Part shown: piece by piece, positions 1-9,263 of the stretch | Position numbering within the stretch: the first letter of the stretch is position 1 | How the letters are laid out: each line of letters begins with the position of its first letter | Assembly: GCA_038749595.1 (NCBI GenBank) | Contig: JBCDHW010000001.1 | Location: forward strand, 1 to 64,000 | Direction of reading: 5' to 3' | Origin: Parvularcula sp038749595 | GTDB lineage: Bacteria > Pseudomonadota > Alphaproteobacteria > Caulobacterales > Parvularculaceae | DNA length: 64,000 nucleotides | Notes under the pieces: model-generated | Database searches by the model: none | The model's input: the letters and a program-made list of their open reading frames with translations, nothing else | Told to the model about the DNA's origin: nothing | Position numbers and translations under genes: made by a program

Positions 1-135
1 CAAAATGGGGTGGCCCCACAAAATGGGGTGGCCCCACAAAATGGGGTGGCCCCACAAAATGGGGTGGCCCCACAAAATGGGGTGGCCCCACAAAATGGGG
101 TGGCCCCACAAAATGGGGTGGCCCCACAAAATGGG
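1..135. repeat. 18-bp tandem repeat, 7.5 copies
   Basis: The unit CAAAATGGGGTGGCCCCA is repeated seven times without a mismatch, followed by half a copy ending at 135. It begins at the first base of the window, so the array may extend upstream. Eighteen bases is six codons, so copy-number change would keep the reading frame. Each unit contains a short hairpin (TGGGG-TGG-CCCCA). All three forward frames are open through the array; the frame used by the long ORF gives a hexapeptide APQNGV. Confidence 0.97.
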
Positions 136-738
136 CAAAGGGACTCTCAAGAAGGTGGAGCTGTGGAAGACTGCGAGCCCACTCCGACTGGTCTGATTCA
201 GGACGTTCTCGGAGCAAGCTACGTCGACAGCGCTACCGGCCTAGAGCAGCGACTCCAACAGATCACGGTAGCCTTCGTCGGGGCCAGTGCGGAGGATGGC
301 CTCCAAGGAATGCTCGCTGGTCAGATCATAATGGCAAACGCTGCTGCAGCCGAGTGCTATCGGAGGGCTGCTTTGCCGGACGAGCACCCAGATTACCGAG
401 AGACGAACCTTAAGCTCGCAACGAAAGCGCAACTGAGCATGGCTCGCTTGGTTGAGACGCTTCAGAAGCTAAAGGGAAAATCTGTCAATCAGTCTGTCCA
501 CCTCCATCACAACCACCATCGACAGGACAACCGCACCCAATTTTCTGCAGCTGACGCTGTGGTCAATGTCAGCCCCCCAGGGGCGGGAGAGCCCGAAAAT
601 GACGGACAACCCCATGAACACGGATCTGTTGCCCTCCAGCCCGGCGTACCGGCTGCACCAGACGCTGCGATGCGGAGCGAAGAACCGGCAAGGGATGCCG
701 TGCCAGGCGCCCGCGATGAGGGGGAAGAAGCGCTGTAG
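1..738 (+). CDS. Phage-associated hypothetical protein with N-terminal hexapeptide repeats (5'-partial)
   Basis: The frame is open from base 1; the GTG at 10 lies inside the repeat, so the true start is probably upstream. The visible product has about seven APQNGV repeats and then a mostly helical region (roughly residues 70-160) rich in Ala, Leu and Gln. Its tail is acidic and Pro/Ala-rich. The helical part resembles the small proteins found just before HGGxSTG genes in alphaproteobacterial prophages and phage remnants, and such a gene follows here. The function is unknown. The repeat at the N terminus is not a usual part of that family. The family assignment rests on pattern and neighbourhood only. 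Confidence 0.6.
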   Translation, partial: QNGVAPQNGVAPQNGVAPQNGVAPQNGVAPQNGVAPQNGVAPQNGQRDSQEGGAVEDCEPTPTGLIQDVLGASYVDSATGLEQRLQQITVAFVGASAEDGLQGMLAGQIIMANAAAAECYRRAALPDEHPDYRETNLKLATKAQLSMARLVETLQKLKGKSVNQSVHLHHNHHRQDNRTQFSAADAVVNVSPPGAGEPENDGQPHEHGSVALQPGVPAAPDAAMRSEEPARDAVPGARDEGEEAL

Positions 739-865
739 GCTTCACGGTGGGAAAAGCCCTGGAGCGCCGTCGTGGTCTGCGAACGGAAACTTTCGCCACG
801 GCTGCTACACCAAAGATGCGATGAGATTGAAGCGTTTAGTCACTGATCTGACCGGGGCGTCCTAA
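599..865 (+). CDS. HGGxSTG-type small phage-associated protein
   Basis: A small basic protein of 88 residues from the ATG at 599; an upstream ATG at 566 is also possible. It contains a compact cysteine/histidine motif: CGAK, then PCQAPAM, then KKRCRLHGGKSPGAP. This is the signature of the HGGxSTG family often seen near phage terminase genes and degraded prophages. The Cys/His spacing suggests metal binding, which is an inference. The gene overlaps the end of the preceding frame in another phase, as is common in phage modules. No terminase, capsid or integrase gene is visible in the window, so this looks like an isolated remnant. Confidence 0.7.
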   Translation: MTDNPMNTDLLPSSPAYRLHQTLRCGAKNRQGMPCQAPAMRGKKRCRLHGGKSPGAPSWSANGNFRHGCYTKDAMRLKRLVTDLTGAS

Positions 866-1653
866 TATCTGAAGCCTTTTACATTCACGGCCATGTTCAA
901 AAACTGGGTCCGATCAGCTAGCCTCTTTGGTGAGGCTCAGGTACGCGGACGATCTACTGCAAGATAGAACGGCGGGGTCGGTCCGCGGGAGCCTAGATTG
1001 ACTGACCCGCAAGAGCGTTTGCGCAGGCTCTCGGTTACCCGCTGCAGTTACTATCGGCGGGTAACACTGAGATCACTCCGTTGCTGAAATACTCAGTAGG
1101 CGCCTCAAATACTCGAACGACTATGTCGAAGAGACCATTTGTTGCGTCCAGAAGGTCAGGCGGAGGCGCAGCAAGTAACTCGAATTGATCCCAGCGAAGA
1201 AACATCGGTTTACTGATAAAATAGAAACTAACATCCAGTTTTGAGAGGACGTGAGTTGGCTATTGTAGACGGTCCGAACCATGGTGATTTGCGCGGGCGT
1301 TTGAAGCGATTGAGATTTATCGCCGCGTATGACTTCGTTCAGTACAGCAACGGGAATGATTTTAGGTTGCGGACGTCGAGTGTCGCTGACGAGTTTCTGA
1401 CAAGATGCCAGGGATCGAATTCGGTTGAACAGCCAGAGCGTCCTCTCAGCCGCGGATGATCTGGTCTCCTCCATGCGGCAGCTCCGGCCAGATCAGCCTT
1501 TCACCATGAGCAAGGCCATGCTTACGTGATGCATGCGTTCACTTATGGGTACCTTCGATTGGATCAGAGCTTCTTGTAAGCAAATTGTGCTCACCGCTTT
1601 TCTGACTACCTATGCGTTTGTGTAAGGACAGATCTAAGACTTGGAGAGATCGC
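866..1653. other. Gene-poor stretch with a 9-bp inverted repeat
   Basis: No convincing gene was found. The open frames present (up to 117 codons on the minus strand at 1121-1474) have no recognisable domain and no good ribosome binding site. The only clear structure is a perfect inverted repeat, GTTACCCGC at 1034-1042 and GCGGGTAAC at 1057-1065, separated by 14 bases. The stretch separates the phage remnant from the sulfotransferase gene and may be a decayed mobile region. Confidence 0.5.
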
Positions 1654-3303
1654 ATGGCCGGCGAAGCTGAAATTCGATCGTATTCGCTCTATTCAGATTT
1701 GATTGCATCAGTGGGTGACCAAGACCTGGTGGAAGCTGCTCAGCTGCTTCTGAACGGCCGATTGGGCCTAGCCGAACCAAGATGTCGCGCTGTCCTTCAA
1801 CGTGATCCGGAGAACGTCAACGCCATCTGTTTGCTGGCAGATATCGGCTTAAGAGTTGGTGCGCTCGCTGATGCAGAAAAGCTATTAAACCGGTGCCTCG
1901 AGCTGCAGCCAGACTATCACCGAGCGCGGGTCTTGCTCGCTAGTACCTTTCTTAAGAAGCAACAATTCTCTTCGGCCTTACAGATGCTGGACGAGATTGA
2001 TGAACAAACCGCCGGCCAACTCGACGTTGGTTTGTTGAAGGCGAACATCTACTCGCAGACAGGCCGTCACGAAGCAGCGATTGAGATCTACCGCCGTCTC
2101 AACGCAGAGAAGCCGGGTAACCCAGGAATTTCGATGAGCCTCGCGCACGCCTTGAAGACTGTCGGTCTTCAAGCAGAAGCTATCGAAGCGTACCGAGCCG
2201 CACTCGCGGCAAAGCCGACGCTGGGGGACGCTTATTGGAGCCTTGCAAACCTAAAGACCTACCGCTTTGACGATGAAATGTTGTCGAGCATGATCGCGAT
2301 GGTCGACGACGAAAGCACAGGCCGAGAAGATTTTTATCATCTCTGCTTCGCCATCGGCAAATGCCTGGAGGACAGACAAGAGTACGATCGGGCTTTCTGG
2401 TACTACCAACGCGGCAACGTGGTGCGCAGGGGGTTCCTCAAATATGATCCCGACCGCAACCACAATGACGTCCAGGCCCACAAAGCAGTGTTCACGGAGG
2501 ATTTTGTCCGCAGCAGGCTAACGCCAGCACGTTCAGAAAGGGAGAAGGCTGCGCCCGTTCCGATTTTCATCGTAGGACTACCTCGTGCTGGGTCGACTCT
2601 CGTCGAACAAATTCTGGCGAGCCATTCCTGCGTCGAGGGAACTCAAGAGCTACCGGACGTTATCTCTATCGCTCGAAGGCTTTCAGGCAAAAAGTCGAAC
2701 GAGGATATTTCTCAGTACCCTCACGTTCTGAAGGAAATGAGCGATGGCGCGTTGGCTGCGCTGGGCGAAGAGTACCTTCAAAGAACGGGCCCTCATCGTA
2801 ACGGTGCGCCTTATTTCATCGACAAGATGCCGAATAATTTCATGCATATCGGCCTGATAAAGCTTATGTTGCCTTCGGCGATCATTATCGACGCCAGGCG
2901 GAACCCGATGGACTGCTGTTTCTCTGGGTACAAACAGCTATTTGCTCGCGGGCAGAACTTCACATATTCGTTGACCGAGATCGCCCGCTACTATCGTGAC
3001 TATGTTGACCTTATGAGGCATTGGGACCGTGTGCTGTCGGGCGGTATCATTCGCGTGATCAACGAAGACCTCATAAGTGACCCCGAGACGGAGATTAGGC
3101 GACTTCTTGATCGCTGCGGCCTCGATTTTGAGGAAAATTGCCTCAGCTTTTATCAGACCAAACGAGCGGTAAAAACGGCCAGCTCTGAGCAGGTGAGGCA
3201 GCCCATCAACAATAGTGGTGTCAATAGATGGAAGTTCTTTGAGAAAAAACTCGATGTTCTCAAAAGCGAGCTTGGGTCAATCGTCGATAATTATAGAACT
3301 TAG
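1654..3303 (+). CDS. TPR-containing sulfotransferase family protein
   Basis: A predicted PAPS-dependent sulfotransferase fused to tetratricopeptide repeats. The first 220 or so residues are TPR helices (for example RVLLASTFLKKQQFSSALQM). The second half is the sulfotransferase domain, with the 5'-phosphosulfate loop PIFIVGLPRAGSTLVEQI near residues 302-320 and the 3'-phosphate motif ARRNPMDCCFS near 415. The ATG at 1654 is preferred over 1612 because GGAGAG lies about six bases upstream of it. The acceptor is unknown. Genes of this family often sit beside TonB-dependent receptors in alphaproteobacteria, as here. Confidence 0.85.
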   Translation: MAGEAEIRSYSLYSDLIASVGDQDLVEAAQLLLNGRLGLAEPRCRAVLQRDPENVNAICLLADIGLRVGALADAEKLLNRCLELQPDYHRARVLLASTFLKKQQFSSALQMLDEIDEQTAGQLDVGLLKANIYSQTGRHEAAIEIYRRLNAEKPGNPGISMSLAHALKTVGLQAEAIEAYRAALAAKPTLGDAYWSLANLKTYRFDDEMLSSMIAMVDDESTGREDFYHLCFAIGKCLEDRQEYDRAFWYYQRGNVVRRGFLKYDPDRNHNDVQAHKAVFTEDFVRSRLTPARSEREKAAPVPIFIVGLPRAGSTLVEQILASHSCVEGTQELPDVISIARRLSGKKSNEDISQYPHVLKEMSDGALAALGEEYLQRTGPHRNGAPYFIDKMPNNFMHIGLIKLMLPSAIIIDARRNPMDCCFSGYKQLFARGQNFTYSLTEIARYYRDYVDLMRHWDRVLSGGIIRVINEDLISDPETEIRRLLDRCGLDFEENCLSFYQTKRAVKTASSEQVRQPINNSGVNRWKFFEKKLDVLKSELGSIVDNYRT

Positions 3304-3490
3304 ATTAGATTTGGTTGTGTTGTAAACATTATCGTTGCTTTTCAATTACTTTAGTTGAATTTTTTAGATGCTAGCATGACTAATTATCCCCCTCATATCT
3401 CTAGACAAACCTATAGGCGTTCTGACTAACTCATCCTGGGAGAATCCGAACGAGATGGCGGCATGATCTGTCACGGCTCCCGGGAGGCAC

Positions 3491-5893
3491 ATGATGACAC
3501 TTCGAACTGACACCGCTCGCTTCAGTTCCAGGCGCAACCAGATGGGAAGTTCGAGGTCCATACAACGCAGCCTGATGCTCAGTACCGCTGCTTGTCTAGC
3601 CTTTGGTAGTCCGTATACTGTCTTTGCTCAGGATGATACTGAGCTGAGCTCACAGTTCACCGACGATGTCATTGTGGTTACGACTCAACGCCGTGAACAG
3701 AACCTGCAAGACGTGCCGATCAGCCTAGACGTCTTAGGTAGCGCTGAACTTGACCAGCGCAACATCCAAGGGTTTGCCGATTACGCTTTCGCCCTTCCTA
3801 GTCTGACGTTTTCCAGTGGCGGTCCCGGTCTCAATTCTCTGTTCTTCCGAGGTATCGGCGCTAGTGGTGCGGCTTCGCAGACCGCCACAAGGCCGAGCGT
3901 CTCAATTTACTTAGATGATCAACCTGTATCCTCCTACGGCTTCAATCTCGATATTCAAGTCTATGACATCGAACGCATTGAAGCTGCCGCCGGTCCTCAG
4001 AGTACGCTCTACGGCGCGGCCTCCTCAAGCGGTGCCCTTCGTATTTTGACCAATCAACCTGACCCGTCGGCCTTCGATGCTGGCTTTGATATTATTGGTC
4101 ATAGTGTAGACGGAGGCGGAACGGGATACTCGGCTGAGGGCTTCGTCAATATTCCTTTGACTGATCGTTCAGCTTTGCGGTTGGTCGGTTGGAACGTCGA
4201 GAACGCTGGCTTTATCGACAACGTCGAGTCGACGATCACTCTCGGGCCGACCGCAACGAGCGGCGCCGCGCGCCTAGGAAATCGTGCGGGTCAGGTATTG
4301 AACAATGCGTCCCGCGTGGAGGACGACTTCAACACCGAGACAAAAGTCGGCGCACGCGCTGCTTTGGGTATTGATCTGAATGATAGTTGGACGGCGACGC
4401 TTCGCGCTCAGGCTCAAGAGCAGGAAACTAAAGGCGTATTCTTCCACGACCCCGTTGATGTCGACGACCTCGCCGTCAACCGTTTCTTTGATGACCGATT
4501 CCGTGATGAATTCGTGCAGCTTGGTTTGTCTGTTGAAGGCAAGGTCGGTGATTTGACGCTCAACTATTCAGGTTCGTTGATCGATCGCGAAATAGAATAT
4601 GATAATGACTATACTGAATATGCAGTCAATTATAACTATATCGACTATTACACGTGTTCGTACTCGTATGTGTCTTACGCATACGAGTGTAATGACGACC
4701 CTCGCGTCTTCTATACCAACGACACGACGGAAACGATCGAAACACACGAACTTAGAGTGTTGACCAATCAAGACCGTCGTGTGCGCGCAATCGCGGGTCT
4801 CTTCTATAACAAACAAGAGACTGAATTTCTGACGAATTTTATCACGCCAGCTGTTTCTCCTGAAGCGTTGGTCACCTTCACGCCCGATGCAGCCGCCGAT
4901 ACCTACTTTGTTGGTAGCCAAGATCGTACAGAGCGCGATGTCGCTGTCTTTGGTGAGATCACTGTGGACCTGGTCCCAGACAAGCTGTTGGCGACGTTTG
5001 GCTATAGGTACAATTCCACGCGCTCGGTGCTCGAAGGCATCGCAGGCTACCAGAATGGCCCCGTTTCGATCGACACAGAAACAACGAGCGAGCAAAGTCT
5101 GTATAAGGCGAACTTTAGTTGGATGGTCAGCGACGACGCGATGACTTACTTCACATTCTCGCAGGGCTTCCGGCCGGGAGGGGTGAACCGAATCGCAGGC
5201 GCGACCATCCCGCTAGAGTACGACCCGGACTTCGTCGATAACTACGAGGTTGGCTGGAAGACGTCTTGGCTCGATAACCGCCTGACGTTCAACGGCGCTG
5301 CGTTCTACATGGTGAACCGGGACTTCCAATTCGGCAGGTTCGACTTCTCTGAAGCTCCCCTTCTGCTTGTCACCAACGTCGGTGACACAAGGTCGATCGG
5401 CGTCGAGACAGATTTCAATTTCGACGTTACACCACGATTCACAGTGTCCGGAGGATTTTTGATCCTCGATTCCGAGCTGACAGAGGATGCGTTCTTTGGG
5501 GGTGACGCAGCTCGAATGGCTGGTGGCGAGCCGGATGCACTTGAGGGATCAGATGTGCCCTTTGCACCGAACTTCAATGCTACGCTTTCGTCTCGGTACG
5601 AAGGCAACTTCACGTCAGAAATCGCGTACTACACGCAGTTGGACGTCAATTATAATGGCTCATCGTTCAACGGTCTCACACCGACTTCCGTGTTCGACGT
5701 CGTTGAGCAAGACGCGTATACGCTGGTCAACGCATCAGCCGGGATTACGCGCGGAAGGATAAGGGCTCGCCTTTCGGTCGAAAACCTCACGGATAATCGC
5801 GGCGAAGTCACCGTCGGGTCGACGGGTTCACCGAACGACATCTTCATTCCGCGTCCAAGAACAGTCTTTTTGAGCTTCGGCTACGATTTTTGA
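3491..5893 (+). CDS. TonB-dependent outer membrane receptor 1
   Basis: An 800-residue TonB-dependent receptor for energised uptake across the outer membrane. It has a long signal peptide ending at FAQ (about residue 47), then a plug beginning near DVIVVTTQRREQNLQDVPIS, a GPQSTLYGAASSSGALRI plug motif, and a 22-strand barrel ending in aromatic FGYDF, as expected for outer membrane insertion. GGGAGG upstream supports a start at 3491 or the adjacent ATG at 3494. The substrate is not evident. An unusual tyrosine-dense loop (about residues 372-405, with two Cys) sits in the barrel. It lies downstream of the sulfotransferase gene and upstream of an esterase gene on the same strand. Confidence 0.93.
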   Translation: MMTLRTDTARFSSRRNQMGSSRSIQRSLMLSTAACLAFGSPYTVFAQDDTELSSQFTDDVIVVTTQRREQNLQDVPISLDVLGSAELDQRNIQGFADYAFALPSLTFSSGGPGLNSLFFRGIGASGAASQTATRPSVSIYLDDQPVSSYGFNLDIQVYDIERIEAAAGPQSTLYGAASSSGALRILTNQPDPSAFDAGFDIIGHSVDGGGTGYSAEGFVNIPLTDRSALRLVGWNVENAGFIDNVESTITLGPTATSGAARLGNRAGQVLNNASRVEDDFNTETKVGARAALGIDLNDSWTATLRAQAQEQETKGVFFHDPVDVDDLAVNRFFDDRFRDEFVQLGLSVEGKVGDLTLNYSGSLIDREIEYDNDYTEYAVNYNYIDYYTCSYSYVSYAYECNDDPRVFYTNDTTETIETHELRVLTNQDRRVRAIAGLFYNKQETEFLTNFITPAVSPEALVTFTPDAAADTYFVGSQDRTERDVAVFGEITVDLVPDKLLATFGYRYNSTRSVLEGIAGYQNGPVSIDTETTSEQSLYKANFSWMVSDDAMTYFTFSQGFRPGGVNRIAGATIPLEYDPDFVDNYEVGWKTSWLDNRLTFNGAAFYMVNRDFQFGRFDFSEAPLLLVTNVGDTRSIGVETDFNFDVTPRFTVSGGFLILDSELTEDAFFGGDAARMAGGEPDALEGSDVPFAPNFNATLSSRYEGNFTSEIAYYTQLDVNYNGSSFNGLTPTSVFDVVEQDAYTLVNASAGITRGRIRARLSVENLTDNRGEVTVGSTGSPNDIFIPRPRTVFLSFGYDF

Positions 5894-5991
5894 TCGCTCC
5901 GCACGGCGATGATCACATAGCATCGGTATTGGCTGACGTGCGCTTTTGGTGAGGAAAGATGTAGGGTGCGCCACGACAAGTCTCGCGGCGC

Positions 5992-7560
5992 GTGTACGCA
6001 ATGGCAATTTCTCGGCTGGCAGCTCAACTCCGGGTCCTTAGATCGGTGAGCAGCTGTGGATTGGCCTTACTCTTCGCCCTCGTGTCTTGCGTGAACGCGG
6101 ACCAGAGTACCCAGGCAACCGCTCCCGTCGCCACATCATCTGAAGGCCCATTGATTGGGGTGCGCGTTGGAGATGGAGCCGCCTTTCTAGGTGTGCCGTT
6201 TGCAGAACCGCCCGTTGGGTTGTTGAGGTGGGCTCCACCAAAGCCGCCAGCACTTCGGACCGGCCCGCGCGAGGCAACCGCGTTCGCCAACGCTTGCATG
6301 CAAGGTGACTTCACCGTTCAGTGGTATGCAGAACTTCGCGCTGTGTTTGGTGCTGATCCCAAGAAGGCATCTAGACCCGTCGGGGAAGGTGAGGACTGCC
6401 TCTATCTCAACATTTGGACACCCGAGCTATCGCCGTCAGAGCCCCTGCCGGTGATGGTCTGGATCCACGGCGGAGGGTACGAAGGCGGTTGGTCGTATGA
6501 ACCCAACTCCATCGGCGAGAACTTGTCCAAATTGGGCGTGGTCGTCGTATCGATAAGCTATCGATTAGGCCCGTTTGGCTATATCGGGCCCGATGGCGCA
6601 GCCAACTTGGGTCTCCGAGATCAAATTGCCGCGTTGCAGTGGATCGCAACGAACATCGCTTCCTTCGGTGGAGACAAAGAAAACATAACACTCTTCGGTG
6701 AGTCCGCAGGCGCCTCTTCGATTGGCACATTGATTATCACACCTGCAGCGCACGGACTGTTCCACAGAGCCATACACCAATCCGGTGGGTTCGAGTTCAT
6801 CGAGACGGGTACGGAGCAAACGGCATCGGATGCCTTTTATCTCATCAAAGCAGAGTTAAACGGGCAGTCTATCCAATCGGCATCTGCCTCCGATATCATG
6901 GCAGTGAGTGATCGAGCGATCGCGGATCATTGGTTTTCTCCCGTCAACGACGGGAAAGTCCTGCCCGACAGTCCTCGCAAGATGCTGAAAGCGGCTTCTG
7001 GCAATATGGTCGACGTGTTGATCGGGACGAATGGGGACGAATGGCGGTGGGATCTCAAATCAGACGCGCTTGGCCTACAGATCCAAGAATGGCGTGAGCA
7101 GGATCCACAGTTAATTCCAATTGTCGACAGGCTCGTTGCTCAACACGGGAACATTGGAGCGCTGGACCGCCTGATCACGGCAGATCAGATGATCTGCCCC
7201 GGCCGAGAACTCATGAAAGCAACGTTGGAAGATGGTCGACGGGTGTTTGCTTATAACTTTACGCGCGTGCGCGAGCAAAAGGCTGACCCCTTTATCGGCG
7301 CTTACCACGGAGCAGAGATACCCTACATCTTCAACACCCACGACGATTGGCTCCACACCACGGCAGACGATGAAAAACTTACGCGGTCGATGATGCTGTA
7401 TTGGACGAATTTCGCGAAAACTGGTAACCCTAACGGCCTCGGCGTACCGCATTGGCCACAGGTCAGCTCCGAGCAGATTGTCTATCAACGGCTCGATACA
7501 ATTATCGATACGATTGGTGATCCGTACAGTGAACTATGCCGGTTCATAGGCTCACTATAG
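5992..7560 (+). CDS. Carboxylesterase type B family protein 1
   Basis: An alpha/beta-hydrolase of the carboxylesterase/cholinesterase family (about 520 residues). It has a hydrophobic N terminus with a possible lipobox (ALVSC), so it is probably exported and anchored. Family landmarks are visible: AFLGVPFAEPPVG near the start, EDCLYLNIWTP, an oxyanion region WIHGGGYEGG, the nucleophile elbow GESAGASS (Ser near residue 237), an acidic residue in IGTNGDEWRW, and the catalytic His in GAYHGAEIPYIF. It would hydrolyse carboxylic esters; the substrate is unknown. The start may be GTG 5992 or ATG 6001. A paralogue lies at 9256-10782. Confidence 0.88.
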   Translation: MYAMAISRLAAQLRVLRSVSSCGLALLFALVSCVNADQSTQATAPVATSSEGPLIGVRVGDGAAFLGVPFAEPPVGLLRWAPPKPPALRTGPREATAFANACMQGDFTVQWYAELRAVFGADPKKASRPVGEGEDCLYLNIWTPELSPSEPLPVMVWIHGGGYEGGWSYEPNSIGENLSKLGVVVVSISYRLGPFGYIGPDGAANLGLRDQIAALQWIATNIASFGGDKENITLFGESAGASSIGTLIITPAAHGLFHRAIHQSGGFEFIETGTEQTASDAFYLIKAELNGQSIQSASASDIMAVSDRAIADHWFSPVNDGKVLPDSPRKMLKAASGNMVDVLIGTNGDEWRWDLKSDALGLQIQEWREQDPQLIPIVDRLVAQHGNIGALDRLITADQMICPGRELMKATLEDGRRVFAYNFTRVREQKADPFIGAYHGAEIPYIFNTHDDWLHTTADDEKLTRSMMLYWTNFAKTGNPNGLGVPHWPQVSSEQIVYQRLDTIIDTIGDPYSELCRFIGSL

Positions 7561-7724
7561 GAGAGCAATTGAGACATCGCTTTGACCAGTGCACGGCAGG
7601 CTTTCACAAGCCTAGGCGCGCGCAACGCCCTGGTAAATTGAAGCCATGCCGGATTGCCCATTGCGTGGCCGAACTGAGGTCACAGGAAACAGTGCTTGGC
7701 CTCGCAAGGTCGGTGATCGCCTGC

Positions 7725-9263
7725 TCAGTCTTCGCCCCGTGCGTGTAACGACCGATAAAGATTGAGACAGCTCAGTACAGCGATCACGAGCAAAGGCAGC
7801 GATGTGACAAGGACTGCTGATAGGATTACCTTTATACCACCGTCGACCGACATCAGTGCCACTGGAAGCAGGCCCAGAACCAGCGCCCAGAACAGTCTGT
7901 GCCATCGGGCTGGATCCAGTCCCACGTCCACAGCCTTGGACGCCGCGCACGCTAGCGCAAAGGCTGCCGAGTTGTAGGTCGTGGCGATGAAGATGATGCA
8001 GATCACTGAGAACAGCACCTGGACGATCGGCCCCGCTGGCAAGTTCCCAACCACTGCAGCAATTGCGGCAGCCGGATCGATTTCCGCCATGATCGACCGG
8101 ACAGGGACGATCCCTTCTAAGTCTAAGAACAGTGCGTAGTTACCGATGACGATGTAGAAAAGCCAGGCGCCTAAACTTCCGTATACGGCCATGGAGAGAA
8201 TGAGTTCGCGGAGTGTCCGGCCTCGTGAAATCCGTGCAACGAATATCCCCACAAATGGCCCAAAGGCGATCCACCATGCCCAATAGAAGATGGTCCAGTC
8301 TTCGACAAATCCTGTCTGCTCAATAGGGTCCGTCCACGTCAGCATAACGACCATGTTGCTGAGCATGAAGCCAAGGCTCTCAGTCCCAACCTTGAGCATG
8401 AACAACGTCGGACCTACGACGAGAACAAAGATCAGGAAGAACATCGCCAGCAGCACGTTCAGGTCAGCGAGCTTTTGGATCCCCTTTTCCAGCCCGAGAA
8501 AAACGGTGAATGCAAATAGGCTGACGCAGATTGCCACGACGCATAGGTCGACCAACGGCGAGACCTCGAAACCAAATGCGTCGGCAAGATTAGCGGAAAT
8601 CATGGGGACAGCCAGCCCCATTGATGTCCCCGCGCCTCCGATAAGAGCGAGCATGAACAAAGCGTCCAGTGTCCTGGCTCGAATTCCAGAAGCGCCCTTT
8701 GGTCCTAGAAAAGTGTGGCAGGCGGAACTCAACCGCAAATGAGGGATACCGACAACATAGTACGCATACCCGATAGCCACGGTGGGCAGAGCGTAAATCG
8801 TCCAAGCAATGATGCCCCAATGGAACAAGCCATAGGACGTGGCCCATCGAACGGCTTTGGTGGAGCTTGGCTCGGTACCAAATGGCGGATTGTCAACGTA
8901 ATGGGCCCACTCGATCGTTGCCCAGTAGATCAAGCCAGCTCCTACGCCCGCGCAGAACAACATCGAGACCCAGCTGAAGGTTGAAAACTCAGGCTTTGAT
9001 CCTTGGGGACCAAGCTTGACCGTCCCGTGATTGCTGAACGCTATCCACGCTAAGAAACCAACAATTCCGATGACCGCCCACTGATAGGCCAGGCCGAAAT
9101 GATCAGCGATGAAATCATATGTGGCAGTGATGGGAGCAGCGGCCTGCTGTGGCCAAATGATGATCGGTAGACAAACGAAAATGACGATCGCGGCGGCTGC
9201 CCCGAAAATGACCCAGTCAACACCCGGAGGCTCTTTGGCGATACTCGTGCGTTCTTCAGCCAT
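7725..9263 (-). CDS. BCCT family (betaine/carnitine/choline) transporter
   Basis: An inner membrane secondary transporter of 512 residues with about twelve hydrophobic helices. The signature tryptophan-rich segment DWTIFYWAWWIAFGPFVGIF, diagnostic of the betaine-choline-carnitine transporter family, is intact, as is a glycine-rich GAGTSMGLAVPM stretch. Members import quaternary ammonium compounds or DMSP by sodium or proton symport, or by exchange. The start overlaps the end of the upstream esterase gene by eight bases, so the two are probably translated from one message. That link suggests the transporter takes up a product of the esterase. Confidence 0.92.
   Translation of the reverse strand: MAEERTSIAKEPPGVDWVIFGAAAAIVIFVCLPIIIWPQQAAAPITATYDFIADHFGLAYQWAVIGIVGFLAWIAFSNHGTVKLGPQGSKPEFSTFSWVSMLFCAGVGAGLIYWATIEWAHYVDNPPFGTEPSSTKAVRWATSYGLFHWGIIAWTIYALPTVAIGYAYYVVGIPHLRLSSACHTFLGPKGASGIRARTLDALFMLALIGGAGTSMGLAVPMISANLADAFGFEVSPLVDLCVVAICVSLFAFTVFLGLEKGIQKLADLNVLLAMFFLIFVLVVGPTLFMLKVGTESLGFMLSNMVVMLTWTDPIEQTGFVEDWTIFYWAWWIAFGPFVGIFVARISRGRTLRELILSMAVYGSLGAWLFYIVIGNYALFLDLEGIVPVRSIMAEIDPAAAIAAVVGNLPAGPIVQVLFSVICIIFIATTYNSAAFALACAASKAVDVGLDPARWHRLFWALVLGLLPVALMSVDGGIKVILSAVLVTSLPLLVIAVLSCLNLYRSLHARGED

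Noticed and set aside
1..135. CRISPR array
   Set aside because: The units are contiguous and identical with no spacers.
5..196. Frame through the tandem repeat reading MGWPHK repeats
   Set aside because: It is one of three open frames of the 18-bp repeat; the APQNGV frame continues into a long gene and this one does not.
1121..1474. 117-codon minus-strand frame
   Set aside because: No domain, weak codon pattern, no ribosome binding site; lies in the gene desert.
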